From assembly GCA_027319585.1 (NCBI GenBank), contig DAHVMY010000001.1:62001-126000 (forward strand): 64,000 nt of DNA. Reading direction: 5' to 3'. Position numbers and translations under genes: made by a program. The notes under the pieces were generated by a model. That model had not been told where the DNA came from and searched no databases. It saw only the letters and a list, made by a program, of their open reading frames with translations. Below, in pieces: positions 51,601-59,272 of the stretch; position 1 is the first letter of the stretch, and the number at the start of each line of letters is the position of its first letter. The stretch comes from AG-12 sp027319585. Lineage in GTDB: Bacteria > Chloroflexota > Dormibacteria > Aeolococcales > Bog-877.

Positions 51601-52241
51601 TTCAGGACCTGGGCTCCGGCTTCGCGCTGGCGCTCAAGGACCTCGAGATTCGGGGCGCGGGCAACGTTCTGGGCGAGGCTCAGCACGGCGACATCGCCGC
51701 TGTGGGTATGGAGATGTACAACCATCTGCTGCGCCAGGCCGTGCTCGAGGTGCAGGGGCAGCAGCTGGTGGAGTCGCCCGCCCAGGTCGCCATCTCCCTG
51801 CCGCTGCGAAGTCTGCTCCCCACTGGTTACATCCCGGACGAGCGGCTCCGTCTGCGGGTCTACCAGCAGTTGGCGGCGGCGACGAGTGAGGCGGAGCTGG
51901 ATGAGACCGCGCGCAATCTCCGTCAGCGCTTCGGGCCCCGGCCTCCCGAGGTGGAGAATCTCCTGATCGGCCTTAGGGTCAGGCTGCTGGCGGCTGAGGC
52001 CGGCGCGGTGGCGGTCGAGAGTGACGGACACCTCCTCACGGTTCGCTTCGAGCCCGGGCACGGTCTGCCGCTGTCCGAGCTGGCGGCAGGGTTGCCCAAG
52101 GTGGTTTCGGCGGGCGCGAACCGGTTGCGGTTCGACACCCGGGCCGCGGGCTCCAGCTGGCCGGATCTGCTGGTCGGGCTGCTGCGCCGACTCGGAGTGG
52201 CGCGCCACGCCTCCACCCGCGCGCCGGTGGAGGTGGCGTGA
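48681..52241 (+). CDS. mfd: transcription-repair coupling factor Mfd
   Basis: A 1186-residue SF2 translocase that removes stalled RNA polymerase and recruits UvrA. The N-terminal UvrB-like region includes GGISHAGTALLG-like and FPASDTLPFDRV; the RNA-polymerase interaction domain begins near 515 with GDVVVHRDHGLGRFVGM; the motor has Walker A GDVGFGKTEIALR (about 663), DEEQ (about 767) and SATPIPRTLHMA; the TRG motif region IENGLDIPNANT and QLRGRVGRSGQRAYAY follow. It is in an overlapping run pth-mfd-mazG. Confidence 0.96.
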   Translation: MAERADASRARPETLLQRLGDLPIGAALRAWDRGGVPRAQIGGVSHAGTALLGMLTQHLLGRPVCLIVAEPEAVFEEIDTWSGDTLSTSLFPASDTLPFDRVAPSAAVTRHRLETLRVLRGEAPALVVTSAEAVLRPTLSRQWMGSWLSELRPGSDIPLRQLAELLLASGYRQEPIAAQAGDFARRGGILDCFPLDNRPWRAEWEGEKIAGLWRLDPETQGSRAKLDRVALMPAREFALDLQSLEFAAGTIRGWRLEALRQDVRERWEADLDLIASGGLPDPVDALGPLLVERAETLFAHLPPETIFLTEDWARLKRQAEGWVEEVEQIRVAEVDRGELPREIPSGVVPLQDLRRRLESSAWLDLRREVGDGWLLDDVGISAAPTFAGDMDEFTRWARERLGSGASVVALSLQEQRLGELADERGVVPISAERFSAGDTPIPSGALLIGPGDLRTGIALDAAGVTVLADADLFGAQKRRISALLRSTHRAESSSSGRLRHASGGPSDLSAFRLKLEPGDVVVHRDHGLGRFVGMRRVSDGEGEREYMQLEYAEGSKLYVPAEHLDRVERYVGGADSQPALSKLGSGDWERTRRSVRRRIDEIAEDLVRLYAQRQQALGHAFPGDSHWQQELEASFPYQETRDQLMVLDDIKRDMESDRPMDRLLCGDVGFGKTEIALRAAFKAVEGGLQVAVLVPTTVLAQQHFLTFQDRLRAFPVRVEQLSRLRSPDEAKAVMAELAAGTVDIVIGTHRLLQRDVKFKRLGLVVLDEEQRFGVRQKERLKQLRTSVDILSLSATPIPRTLHMALAGIRDLSVIRTPPEGRLPIRTYVTAKEDSLIQDVIRRELSRRGQVYYVHNRVHSMLKEMDLLRRLVPEARLAMAHGQMDERELARVMVEFANGEVDVLCCTTIIENGLDIPNANTLIVDDASRLGLAQLYQLRGRVGRSGQRAYAYFLYDPSRSLTEQADKRLDVVADLQDLGSGFALALKDLEIRGAGNVLGEAQHGDIAAVGMEMYNHLLRQAVLEVQGQQLVESPAQVAISLPLRSLLPTGYIPDERLRLRVYQQLAAATSEAELDETARNLRQRFGPRPPEVENLLIGLRVRLLAAEAGAVAVESDGHLLTVRFEPGHGLPLSELAAGLPKVVSAGANRLRFDTRAAGSSWPDLLVGLLRRLGVARHASTRAPVEVA

Positions 52242-52945
52242 GCGCACGGGGGGCGGACGAGGTCGCCGAGCTGTTCCGGGTGATGGCGCAGCTGCGCGCC
52301 CCCACAGGCTGTCCGTGGGATCGGCAGCAGACCCACCGCAGCCTTCTGCCCTACCTGCTGGAGGAGACGTACGAGCTGATCGAGGCGGTGGAGTGCGGAG
52401 AGGACGCAGAGATCGCCGAGGAGCTGGGTGACCTGCTGGTGGAGGTGGCCATGCACACCGCGATAGCCGAAGATCGCGGCGCGTTCGGGATCGAGGATGT
52501 GGCCGCCGGCGCCACCAGGAAGATGGTCGCCCGGCACCCCCATGTCTTCGGCGACGCCAAAGCCGACAGCCACGAGCAGCTGCTGGCCAACTGGGACTCG
52601 GCCAAGCGCAGCGAGAAGCCGGAGCGGATGTCGGCGCTCGACGGCATCCCGAAGGCGCTGCCGGCGCTGGCTTTGGCCGCCTCGGTGCAGCGCCGGGCGG
52701 CGCGGGGCCGGGTTCCCCGGGGGCAGGACGCCGACCTCCTCGATCAGGCGGCGAAGCTCCTGCGCGAGCTGGACGCCGCCGATGCCCAGGGCGCCGAGCG
52801 CCTGGTGGGGCAGCTCCTCTTCCTGGTGGTGGAGCTTGCCAGCGAGCGGGGAGTCGACTCGGAAGGTGCCCTGCGCCGGGCCACGCGCAAATGGAGCTCC
52901 GAATACCGTAGCCGGGAACGACTGGAGCCAGGCGGCGCGCGGTAG
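52238..52945 (+). CDS. mazG: nucleoside triphosphate pyrophosphohydrolase MazG
   Basis: A 235-residue protein hydrolysing NTPs and dNTPs to monophosphates. CPWDRQQTHRSLLPYLLEE and a metal-binding EELGDLLVEVAMH (Glu, Asp) are hallmarks; the second half carries NWDSAKRSEKPER, a common motif after the first MazG domain, and a partial second domain. Start GTG 52238 overlaps mfd's stop (GTGA). Confidence 0.92.
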   Translation: MSARGADEVAELFRVMAQLRAPTGCPWDRQQTHRSLLPYLLEETYELIEAVECGEDAEIAEELGDLLVEVAMHTAIAEDRGAFGIEDVAAGATRKMVARHPHVFGDAKADSHEQLLANWDSAKRSEKPERMSALDGIPKALPALALAASVQRRAARGRVPRGQDADLLDQAAKLLRELDAADAQGAERLVGQLLFLVVELASERGVDSEGALRRATRKWSSEYRSRERLEPGGAR

Positions 52946-52984
52946 CGGTTCGGGCGCAATCCCCACAGGGGTGCTCGAGCGGGA

Positions 52985-52990
52985 TATACT
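52985..52990 (+). promoter_or_regulatory. -10 box upstream of the FtsB-like gene
   Basis: TATACT 40 bases after the mazG stop. A transcript would begin near 52997, before the uncertain start of the septum-protein-like gene. Confidence 0.4.
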
Positions 52991-53178
52991 GCACCGAAAT
53001 CACTGGCCCCGATGGCCGGTCGCAGTCCCGATCCAGCTCTCACCCCACGTCCAAGCAGATTCCCGCCACCAGCGACCTTGACGACTGGAGCGCCCTCCGG
53101 GAACTCCGGATCCGTTGGATTCTGTTTCGGCGAGCGCATAACCCGGAGCCGTGGCATCTGCTGGTCCTGGGCGCGGCG

Positions 53179-53502
53179 TTGCTGGCGTGCTGGATCGCGG
53201 TGGCCGCATATTCCAGCTATCGCAGCGATCAGGCACTGCGGGCGCAGCTGACCCAGCTGGGGGCTCAGACCAGCTCGCTGGCCGGACAGGTGCAGGCGCA
53301 GCGTCGCGAGGTCGCCTACGCGGGGACTCCCGCCTGGCAGGCCGAGCTTGCCCGCGCCGACGGACTGGGGGCACAGGGCGAGCAGACCTACGTGATCGAG
53401 ACGCCGGCGCAGGCTGCGGGCCCTGGGCCTGTGGAGCAGGCCGCGGCGCAGCTCGGCAGCGCGGTGAACCAGATCTCCCAGGGGGTGGCGGAGCTCGGCT
53501 GA
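53179..53502 (+). CDS. FtsB/DivIC-like septum formation initiator; true start upstream and unresolved
   Basis: The reading frame from TTG 53179 gives 107 residues, but the coding pattern clearly extends upstream: codons 53101-53178 read ELRIRWILFRRAHNPEPW and then the first half of the TM helix. The protein is short N-terminus, one TM helix, a coiled coil (SYRSDQALRAQLTQLGAQ) and a domain ending GEQTYVIE, the layout of FtsB/DivIC. Upstream of 53179 the frame is open but has no ATG, GTG or TTG. Either a non-standard start (ATC 52999, ATT 53059) or a one-base indel that hides ATG 53012 is likely. Confidence 0.65.
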   Translation: MLACWIAVAAYSSYRSDQALRAQLTQLGAQTSSLAGQVQAQRREVAYAGTPAWQAELARADGLGAQGEQTYVIETPAQAAGPGPVEQAAAQLGSAVNQISQGVAELG

Positions 53503-53543
53503 CGTCACGGGCGCGGTCGCCCACGTAGCCCTGGCCTGCGTTG

Positions 53544-53549
53544 TAACGT
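53544..53549 (+). promoter_or_regulatory. -10-like box of the Asp-box lipoprotein gene
   Basis: TAACGT, ten bases, then GTG 53560. The predicted leader is only about four bases. Confidence 0.4.
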
Positions 53550-53559
53550 TCACCCCTGC

Positions 53560-54753
53560 GTGCGACCTTCCAAGGCCATCGGGCCCCTCGCCATCCTGGT
53601 AGCGCTGCTGGTCAGCAGCTGCGGAGCCGCTGCCGGTCATGCGGGATCGAGTTCGACCTCCGCCGCAGCCGGACATTCAAACGCCCCCCCTTACCCGGGC
53701 GGCACCGTCAGCGGCTTCCAGGCGGTGGACCTCACCTGGAGCAGCACCGAGCAGGGATGGGCCCTGGGGACCGCGGCCGGCTGTGCCGGACAGCGCTGTG
53801 CCACAGTTCTGGAGACCACCGACGGAGGCCGGAGCTGGACGACCGTGGCCGATCTGCATGACTGCTTGCTGGAGGCGGCGCCGGTGGGATGCCCGGCCGG
53901 AGTCCCCCAGGTGAGCCAGCTCCGCTTTGCGACCCCCGACATCGGCTATGCCTACGCGTCCGACGGTGGACCTTTCTCCATGACCACGAACGGCGGGCTG
54001 TCGTGGCATGTCCAGCCCGGACGCGAGGCCAGCGCCATCAAGGTCGCCTACGGGACGGCGGTCAGGGTGAGCTTCTCCCGCTCTGGATGTCCCGGACCCT
54101 GCGACTGGTCGATTGACGAGGCGCCTTTGGGTCAGACCACCTGGCAGACGCTGTACACGCCTCCCCGAGGTTTCAACCATGGGCAGGTGGACCTGTTGCG
54201 GCAGGGGCCCCGGGACATCTACGCCGCCTTCCTGGGCAACCTCGCCGGCGGTGCGGCCGGGGGCCAGGCAGCGCAGCTGGTGGTCTCCTCGGACGCGGGA
54301 ACCTCCTGGACGGCGCTTCCGGACCCCTGCGCGGCTGACCACCCGGGCTACGGGACACGTGCCCTGGCAGCCGCCCCCGGGGGGGTGCTGATCGCGCTCT
54401 GTGAGGATGCGGCCGGATCCCGGGCGGGGGTGGCGGTCTCCACCGATGCGGGCAGGAGCTTCGGGGGAATTGAGTTCCTACCGAAGCCGCGGTCAGGCAT
54501 GTACACCGAGATAGCTGCCGCCAGCTCGCACCTGCTGCTGGTCGCGGTGCCCGGGACGGAGCTGGTCCAATCCACCGACGGTGGCCACCACTGGGTGGTG
54601 GTGGTGCGGCTGAGGACGCAGCCTTCGCCCTCGACCCCGACCTCGACCTTCCTAGGCTTCGAAAGCCCGACGGTGGGACGCTGGATTGGGCCGCCGGACA
54701 CCCTGTGGACCACGACCGACGCCGGCCTGACCTGGACTTCCCGTCGCTTCTGA
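53560..54753 (+). CDS. lipoprotein with Asp-box (BNR) repeats, beta-propeller-like
   Basis: A 397-residue secreted protein. A signal peptide ends with the lipobox LVSSC, so the mature protein is anchored by its cysteine. At least six Asp-box motifs (TTDGGRSW, TTNGGLSW, SSDAGTSW, STDAGRSF, STDGGHHW, TTDAGLTW) indicate a beta-propeller of the YCF48/sialidase-like type. The substrate or partner is unknown; Asp-box propellers can be structural or enzymatic. It starts at GTG 53560 without a ribosome site. It is not clearly part of the preceding operon. Confidence 0.82.
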   Translation: MRPSKAIGPLAILVALLVSSCGAAAGHAGSSSTSAAAGHSNAPPYPGGTVSGFQAVDLTWSSTEQGWALGTAAGCAGQRCATVLETTDGGRSWTTVADLHDCLLEAAPVGCPAGVPQVSQLRFATPDIGYAYASDGGPFSMTTNGGLSWHVQPGREASAIKVAYGTAVRVSFSRSGCPGPCDWSIDEAPLGQTTWQTLYTPPRGFNHGQVDLLRQGPRDIYAAFLGNLAGGAAGGQAAQLVVSSDAGTSWTALPDPCAADHPGYGTRALAAAPGGVLIALCEDAAGSRAGVAVSTDAGRSFGGIEFLPKPRSGMYTEIAAASSHLLLVAVPGTELVQSTDGGHHWVVVVRLRTQPSPSTPTSTFLGFESPTVGRWIGPPDTLWTTTDAGLTWTSRRF

Positions 54754-54975
54754 CCCCGCCACCCGGCTGGTTATGACTCTCGTCTCCATGTCCCCGGATC
54801 ATCCCAGCGGAGCACTCGCCACCCAGGTCGCGGCGACCACGACCCGGCCGAGCGGATGCTCCCGGCAGACCGGGGCGCGGTGCCAGCCCCTGGTCTCCCG
54901 GCAAGGGCGCCGGGTGGGGGCTGCCACGGAACCAGCCAGCGGCCACTCAGAGCGCACCTGAGGCGTAGGACGCGG

Positions 54976-55048
54976 TGGCGGTACCTGGATTCGAACCAGG
55001 GACAACTCGGTTATGAGCCGAGCGCTCTAACCCCTGAGCTATACCGCC
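54976..55048 (-). tRNA. tRNA with anticodon CAU (elongator Met, or Ile2)
   Basis: Minus strand: acceptor GGCGGTA pairs with TACCGCC, D-arm GCTC...GAGC, anticodon stem CTCGG/CCGAG with loop CTCATAA, T-arm CCTGG/CCAGG with TTCGAAT, discriminator A. The anticodon CAT fits elongator methionine or the lysidine-modified isoleucine tRNA; sequence alone does not decide. CCA is not encoded. Confidence 0.9.
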
Positions 55049-55077
55049 TGATGCCCGCGGCGCTCAGTCGGGGAGCG

Positions 55078-55149
55078 TTGCGGCGCCAAGATTCGAACTT
55101 GGGACCTTCGGGTTATGAGCCCGACGAGCTGCCACTGCTCCACGCCGCT
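55078..55149 (-). tRNA. initiator tRNA-fMet (CAU)
   Basis: Minus strand: bases 1 and 72 do not pair (A1 with A72), the remainder of the acceptor stem (GCGGCG/CGCCGC) is perfect, and the anticodon stem has the three consecutive G-C pairs of initiators (CGGG-CTCATAA-CCCG). Initiators usually have C1 x A72, so A1 is slightly unusual. CCA is not encoded. It lies upstream of and divergent from ftsH. Confidence 0.93.
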
Positions 55150-55288
55150 CAGGGATTGTAACCGAAGCCGCCGCGGTCGTCAAAGGTGAGCGTGCCCCGG
55201 TCTTTGGTGTGGCCGCTCAGGATGCGGCGAAGGCCACCACCACCCTCCCAGCCGCGATCTCGTTGGGGAGCCCCGAGGCCGGGGCGGA

Positions 55289-55294
55289 TAGAAT
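55289..55294 (+). promoter_or_regulatory. -10 box of ftsH, leaderless spacing
   Basis: TAGAAT, seven bases, then ATG 55302. No ribosome site lies between; the ftsH mRNA is probably leaderless or nearly so. Confidence 0.55.
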
Positions 55295-55301
55295 CTGAGC
55301 G

Positions 55302-57191
55302 ATGCCCGGACAACGCCGCGCGGTGGCCTATGTGGTGATCTTTGCCGCCATCCTTGCGATCGCCCTGATCGCCTGGCATATGGCGCCCGGACCAACCATC
55401 CCCACCGCTCCGACCGGAACCCTCCAGCAGGCGCTGCAGAACTACCAGCTCCAGCAGGAGGGTAAGCCAGTTCCCGCGGGGGCGGTCATAATCAGCTCTG
55501 ACCCGCACCACCGGGCGGAGGTGCAGAACCAGAGCTCTCCGGTGGATTGGTGGACCACCACCGGCAAGGAGTACCAGACAGTCCTGGATGGGACCGGCAC
55601 CGAGACCTTCTTCGCCAAGTACGGCTTCACCAATTGGACCGAACAGAATGCCAACAACAACGTGTTCCTGATCGACTTCTTGCCCCAGATCGTGCTGGTC
55701 TTGGTGATCCTGGGCTTCCTGTGGTTCATGCTCAGGCAGAGCCAGAGCGGCAACAGCCAGGCGATGTCGTTCGGACGCAGCCGCGCCCGGATGGTTGCCG
55801 GCGACAAGCCCCAGGTCACCTTCGGCGACGTCGCCGGGGTGGACGAGGCCAAGCAGGAGCTCGGCGAGATCGTGGAGTTCCTCAAGTACCCAGACCGCTT
55901 CACCTCCCTGGGGGCGCGCATCCCCAAGGGCGTTCTCATGGTCGGCCCTCCGGGGGCGGGCAAGACCCTGCTCAGCAAGGCGGTGGCCGGGGAGGCCGGG
56001 GTGCCGTTCTTCAGCATCTCGGGTTCGGAGTTCGTCGAGATGTTCGTCGGGGTGGGGGCGTCGCGGGTGCGCGATCTGTTCGACCAGGCCAAGAAGAACA
56101 GCCCCTGCATCGTCTTCGTCGATGAGATCGATGCCGTGGGCCGCCAGCGCGGGGCCGGCCTTGGCGGTGGTCATGACGAGCGTGAACAGACCCTGAACCA
56201 GCTCCTGGTGGAGATGGACGGCTTCGAAACCAACACCCACGTGATCGTCATCGCGGCCACCAACCGCCCCGACGTGCTGGACCCGGCGCTGCTGCGCCCG
56301 GGCCGCTTCGACCGCCATGTGACCCTGGACCGCCCGGACATCCGCGGTCGGGAGGCGATCCTGAAGGTGCACGCCCGCAACAAGCCGCTCGACACCGAGG
56401 TTGACCTCAACACCCTGGCCAAGCAGACGGTGGGCTTCAGCGGGGCCGACCTGGCCAACCTGATCAACGAGGCGGCCATCCTCTCCGCCCGGCAGAACCG
56501 CAAGGTCATCGGGATGAAGGAGCTGGAGGAGGCGATCGCCCGGGTGATCGCGGGGCCGGAGCGAAAGTCCCGCCGGATCTCCGACGAGGAGAAGCTGGTG
56601 ATCGCCTACCACGAGATGGGGCACGCGCTGGTCATGCGCAGCCTGCCGCACTGCGACCCCCCCTACAAGATCAGCATCGTCAGCCGCGGGATGGCCCTGG
56701 GCTGGACCATGCAGTTGCCGGAGCACGACAAGGTCCTGGTCAGCAAGTCGGAGTTGACCGACCAGCTGGCGGGAATTCTCGGGGGCCGGGTGGCGGAGGA
56801 GATCCTCCTCGGGGACGCCAACATCACCACCGGCGCCTCTGATGACATCGGCAAGGCGACCAAGTTGGCGCGGCGCATGGTGACGGAGTGGGGGATGAGC
56901 GAGAAGCTGGGTCCCTTGGCGTTCGGGACCAAGGAGGAGCTGGTGTTCCTGGGCCGGGATCTCGGGGAGCAGCGCAACTACTCCGAGGAGGTGGCCGGGG
57001 AGATCGACCAGGAGGTGCACTCCCTCGTCGACAACGCCTACCTCACCGCCAAGAAGGTGCTAACGCTGCGGCGGGGAACGCTGCAGGCGTTGGCCGATCA
57101 CCTGATCGAGGTGGAATCCATGGACCGCGCCGAGATGGACGAGCTGATCCAGCAGGTGGAGGAGGGGACCCCGCAGGCAGCCGGCCTGTAG
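55302..57191 (+). CDS. ftsH: ATP-dependent zinc metalloprotease FtsH
   Basis: A 629-residue membrane AAA+ protease. TM1 is at 8-26 and TM2 at about 125-143, flanking a periplasmic domain. Walker A GPPGAGKT is at about 214, Walker B VFVDEIDAVG, SRH region ATNRPDVLDPALLRPGRFDR, and the zinc site HEMGH (about 437) with Met in place of the usual Ala of HEAGH. It degrades misfolded membrane and some regulatory proteins. It stands alone between the tRNAs and a small minus-strand gene. Confidence 0.96.
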   Translation: MPGQRRAVAYVVIFAAILAIALIAWHMAPGPTIPTAPTGTLQQALQNYQLQQEGKPVPAGAVIISSDPHHRAEVQNQSSPVDWWTTTGKEYQTVLDGTGTETFFAKYGFTNWTEQNANNNVFLIDFLPQIVLVLVILGFLWFMLRQSQSGNSQAMSFGRSRARMVAGDKPQVTFGDVAGVDEAKQELGEIVEFLKYPDRFTSLGARIPKGVLMVGPPGAGKTLLSKAVAGEAGVPFFSISGSEFVEMFVGVGASRVRDLFDQAKKNSPCIVFVDEIDAVGRQRGAGLGGGHDEREQTLNQLLVEMDGFETNTHVIVIAATNRPDVLDPALLRPGRFDRHVTLDRPDIRGREAILKVHARNKPLDTEVDLNTLAKQTVGFSGADLANLINEAAILSARQNRKVIGMKELEEAIARVIAGPERKSRRISDEEKLVIAYHEMGHALVMRSLPHCDPPYKISIVSRGMALGWTMQLPEHDKVLVSKSELTDQLAGILGGRVAEEILLGDANITTGASDDIGKATKLARRMVTEWGMSEKLGPLAFGTKEELVFLGRDLGEQRNYSEEVAGEIDQEVHSLVDNAYLTAKKVLTLRRGTLQALADHLIEVESMDRAEMDELIQQVEEGTPQAAGL

Positions 57192-57315
57192 CGGGCAGCG
57201 GGGCCGGCTCCAGCCCGTGGCCGGTCCGACTGCACATGGGGGTGACGGCGCCGCTGCCGTCGATGCCATTGTTGGTCAGACCGTCACACCGGTGGCGGCT
57301 CACCCGAATCCCGCG

Positions 57316-57516
57316 TCACCCGCGCGGGGGAATGGAGAAGCCCGCCCGCCTCACCTCGGAGGGCTGCTGCTGACGGCGGACGATGTAGCGCAAGCCCTGC
57401 GGGGTCGACAGTGCCTGCAGGAGGTCGAATCCCTCCTCCTGGGACAGCCGATTGACCTCTTCGAGGCTCTCCACCTCCCGGTACTCGTAGACGTCGCGGG
57501 GCGGGTTTGATGCCAT
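57316..57516 (-). CDS. small uncharacterised protein
   Basis: A 66-residue protein, start ATG 57516 with AGGAG about eight bases upstream. It reads DVYEYREVESLEEVNRLSQ and later LRYIVRRQQQPSEVRR: a short beta-alpha fold followed by a flexible tail. Not recognised. It lies between ftsH and rpsA on the opposite strand; the frame is open further upstream but there is no better start. Confidence 0.5.
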   Translation of the reverse strand: MASNPPRDVYEYREVESLEEVNRLSQEEGFDLLQALSTPQGLRYIVRRQQQPSEVRRAGFSIPPRG

Positions 57517-57647
57517 GGGGTGGACTCCTGTGGGACCAGACGGTGGGTGCGGCCGGGCCGCTGACGTCCAGTTTGGCAGCAACCAGGAGGGCCGGGCACG
57601 CACCAAGGCTGCCGCGGTAAGCTGGCGGAGCAGCAGCGAGAGGTGCG

Positions 57648-57677
57648 GCGGGATCTCGCATCCCGCACTGATATACT
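57648..57677 (+). promoter_or_regulatory. extended -10 promoter of rpsA with overlapping inverted repeat
   Basis: TGATATACT (57669-57677) is an extended -10 box. GCGGGAT (57648-57654) and ATCCCGC (57660-57666) form an inverted repeat just upstream where a regulator could bind. The predicted start is near 57684, giving a 50-base leader. Confidence 0.5.
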
Positions 57678-57742
57678 CTCGCCCGCACCAGAGCGCCTTG
57701 TGTCGGCGCCACGTTTCCAAGATCGGAGGATCCATTAGCCCG

Positions 57743-59140
57743 TTGGCCGAGCTCGCCACCGACACCGCCATCGAGGAGCAGACGACGTTCAGCTCCATGG
57801 AGGAGTACCTCCGCATCAGCGCGGACTCGATCCGCACCCTGACCTACGGCGACATCGTTGACGGCACGGTCGTGCGCGTCGACCCGGACGAGGTTCTGGT
57901 TGACATCGGAGCCAAGTCCGAGGGTGTCATCTCCAACCGGGAGTTGACCGGACGCGCGGAGGAGCCGGTGATCCTCAACCCCGGCGACCGCATCAAGGTC
58001 TACGTACTGCAGTCCGAGAACGAGGACGGGAACGTGGTGCTCAGCCTCCGCCGCGCTCGTGCGGAGGGTATCTGGGCCAAGGCCGCGGAGAAGGAGAGCA
58101 CCGGCGAGGGGGTCGAGGCCGAGGTCAAGGAGCAGAACAAGGGCGGCCTGATCGTGAACATCATGGGCCTCAGGGGCTTTCTGCCCAGCTCCCAGGTGGC
58201 GCGGACTCATTCCGGCAACCTCTTGGACTTGGTGGGCGAGCGGATCATGGTCAAGATCCTGGAGGTCAACCGCAAGCGCAACCGGCTGATCGTCAGCCAG
58301 CGGGCGGCTCAGGACGAGGACCGTGCCCGCCAGCGCGAGGAGCTGTTCGAGCGCCTCTCCGTGGGCGATGTCATCACCGGCCGGGTGAGTGGCCTGACCT
58401 CGTATGGGGCCTTCATCAACCTGGGCGGCGCCGACGGTCTGATCCACATCAGCGAGCTGAGTTGGGACCGTGTCAGCAACGTGTCGGACATGCTGGCGGT
58501 CGGCGACGAGGTCACCGTCAAGGTGATCAAGCTGGACCCCGAGCTATCGCGGATATCCCTGTCATTGCGGCAGATGAGCGAGGATCCCTGGGACAGCATC
58601 GAGGCCCGCTTCCCTCCGGGAACCATCATCGAGGGGCAGGTCACCAAGACCAAGAAGTACGGCGCCTTCCTGCAGATCGCCGATGGGGTGGAGGGGCTGC
58701 TGCACATCAGTGAACTCTCCTGGGAGCATGTCGAGCGGACCGAGGACGTGCTGAGGGTGGGGGACAACATCCGGGTCGTGGTCCTCCAGGCCGATCGCGG
58801 TCGGCGGCGCATCTCGCTCTCCTACCGCCAGCTGCTGCCCCGCCCAGACCACCTGCCGGCCGACGATGACCAGGCAGAGTCGTCCTACTCGGCGGCTGCC
58901 GACTACGAGCCTGACGAGGTCGAGGACCGGACGGCGGCCGAGGAGCCCGGGGTGGAAGTTTCCCCGGCGGTGACTGAGGAGTCGCGCGAGGCTCCGGTCG
59001 AGGCAGGGCCAACCGCCGAGCCCGAGGCAGAGGCAGGGGAAGTAGCCGAATCACCGGAAGCGCCTGTGGCTGAGACTGACCCGGATGCGGAGGCAGCGGT
59101 CTCAGAGACGAATGCCGAGGGTGAGCCCCCCGTCGAATAG
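57743..59140 (+). CDS. rpsA: ribosomal protein S1
   Basis: About 465 residues with four S1 RNA-binding repeats: GDIVDGTVVRVDPDEVLVDIG, GEGVEAEVKEQNKGGLIVNI, GDVITGRVSGLTSYGAFINLGG and GTIIEGQVTKTKKYGAFLQI. An acidic, Ala/Glu/Pro-rich tail of about 95 residues follows. Four repeats are typical of Gram-positive-type S1. The start is TTG 57743 or, with better spacing to GGAGG (57725-57729), the ATT at 57734. S1 helps mRNA binding and unwinding on the 30S subunit. Confidence 0.92.
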   Translation: MAELATDTAIEEQTTFSSMEEYLRISADSIRTLTYGDIVDGTVVRVDPDEVLVDIGAKSEGVISNRELTGRAEEPVILNPGDRIKVYVLQSENEDGNVVLSLRRARAEGIWAKAAEKESTGEGVEAEVKEQNKGGLIVNIMGLRGFLPSSQVARTHSGNLLDLVGERIMVKILEVNRKRNRLIVSQRAAQDEDRARQREELFERLSVGDVITGRVSGLTSYGAFINLGGADGLIHISELSWDRVSNVSDMLAVGDEVTVKVIKLDPELSRISLSLRQMSEDPWDSIEARFPPGTIIEGQVTKTKKYGAFLQIADGVEGLLHISELSWEHVERTEDVLRVGDNIRVVVLQADRGRRRISLSYRQLLPRPDHLPADDDQAESSYSAAADYEPDEVEDRTAAEEPGVEVSPAVTEESREAPVEAGPTAEPEAEAGEVAESPEAPVAETDPDAEAAVSETNAEGEPPVE

Positions 59141-59272
59141 CCGGGCCGGGCGGCGGTAGCTGACCGCCGCGGTCAGCCGCCCGTCCGGAGTTCTGGTGGC
59201 AATCTCGCTGGGCGGGGCGGGGGCCGGGTTTGGTGTCATGATGGACGGTGTCCCAGGCTTGCCGGAGGCGCC

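Noticed and set aside
54754..54975. Possible genes between the lipoprotein and the tRNAs
   Set aside because: Short frames only, including one that merely reads through the tRNA; nothing coding is supported in these 222 bases.
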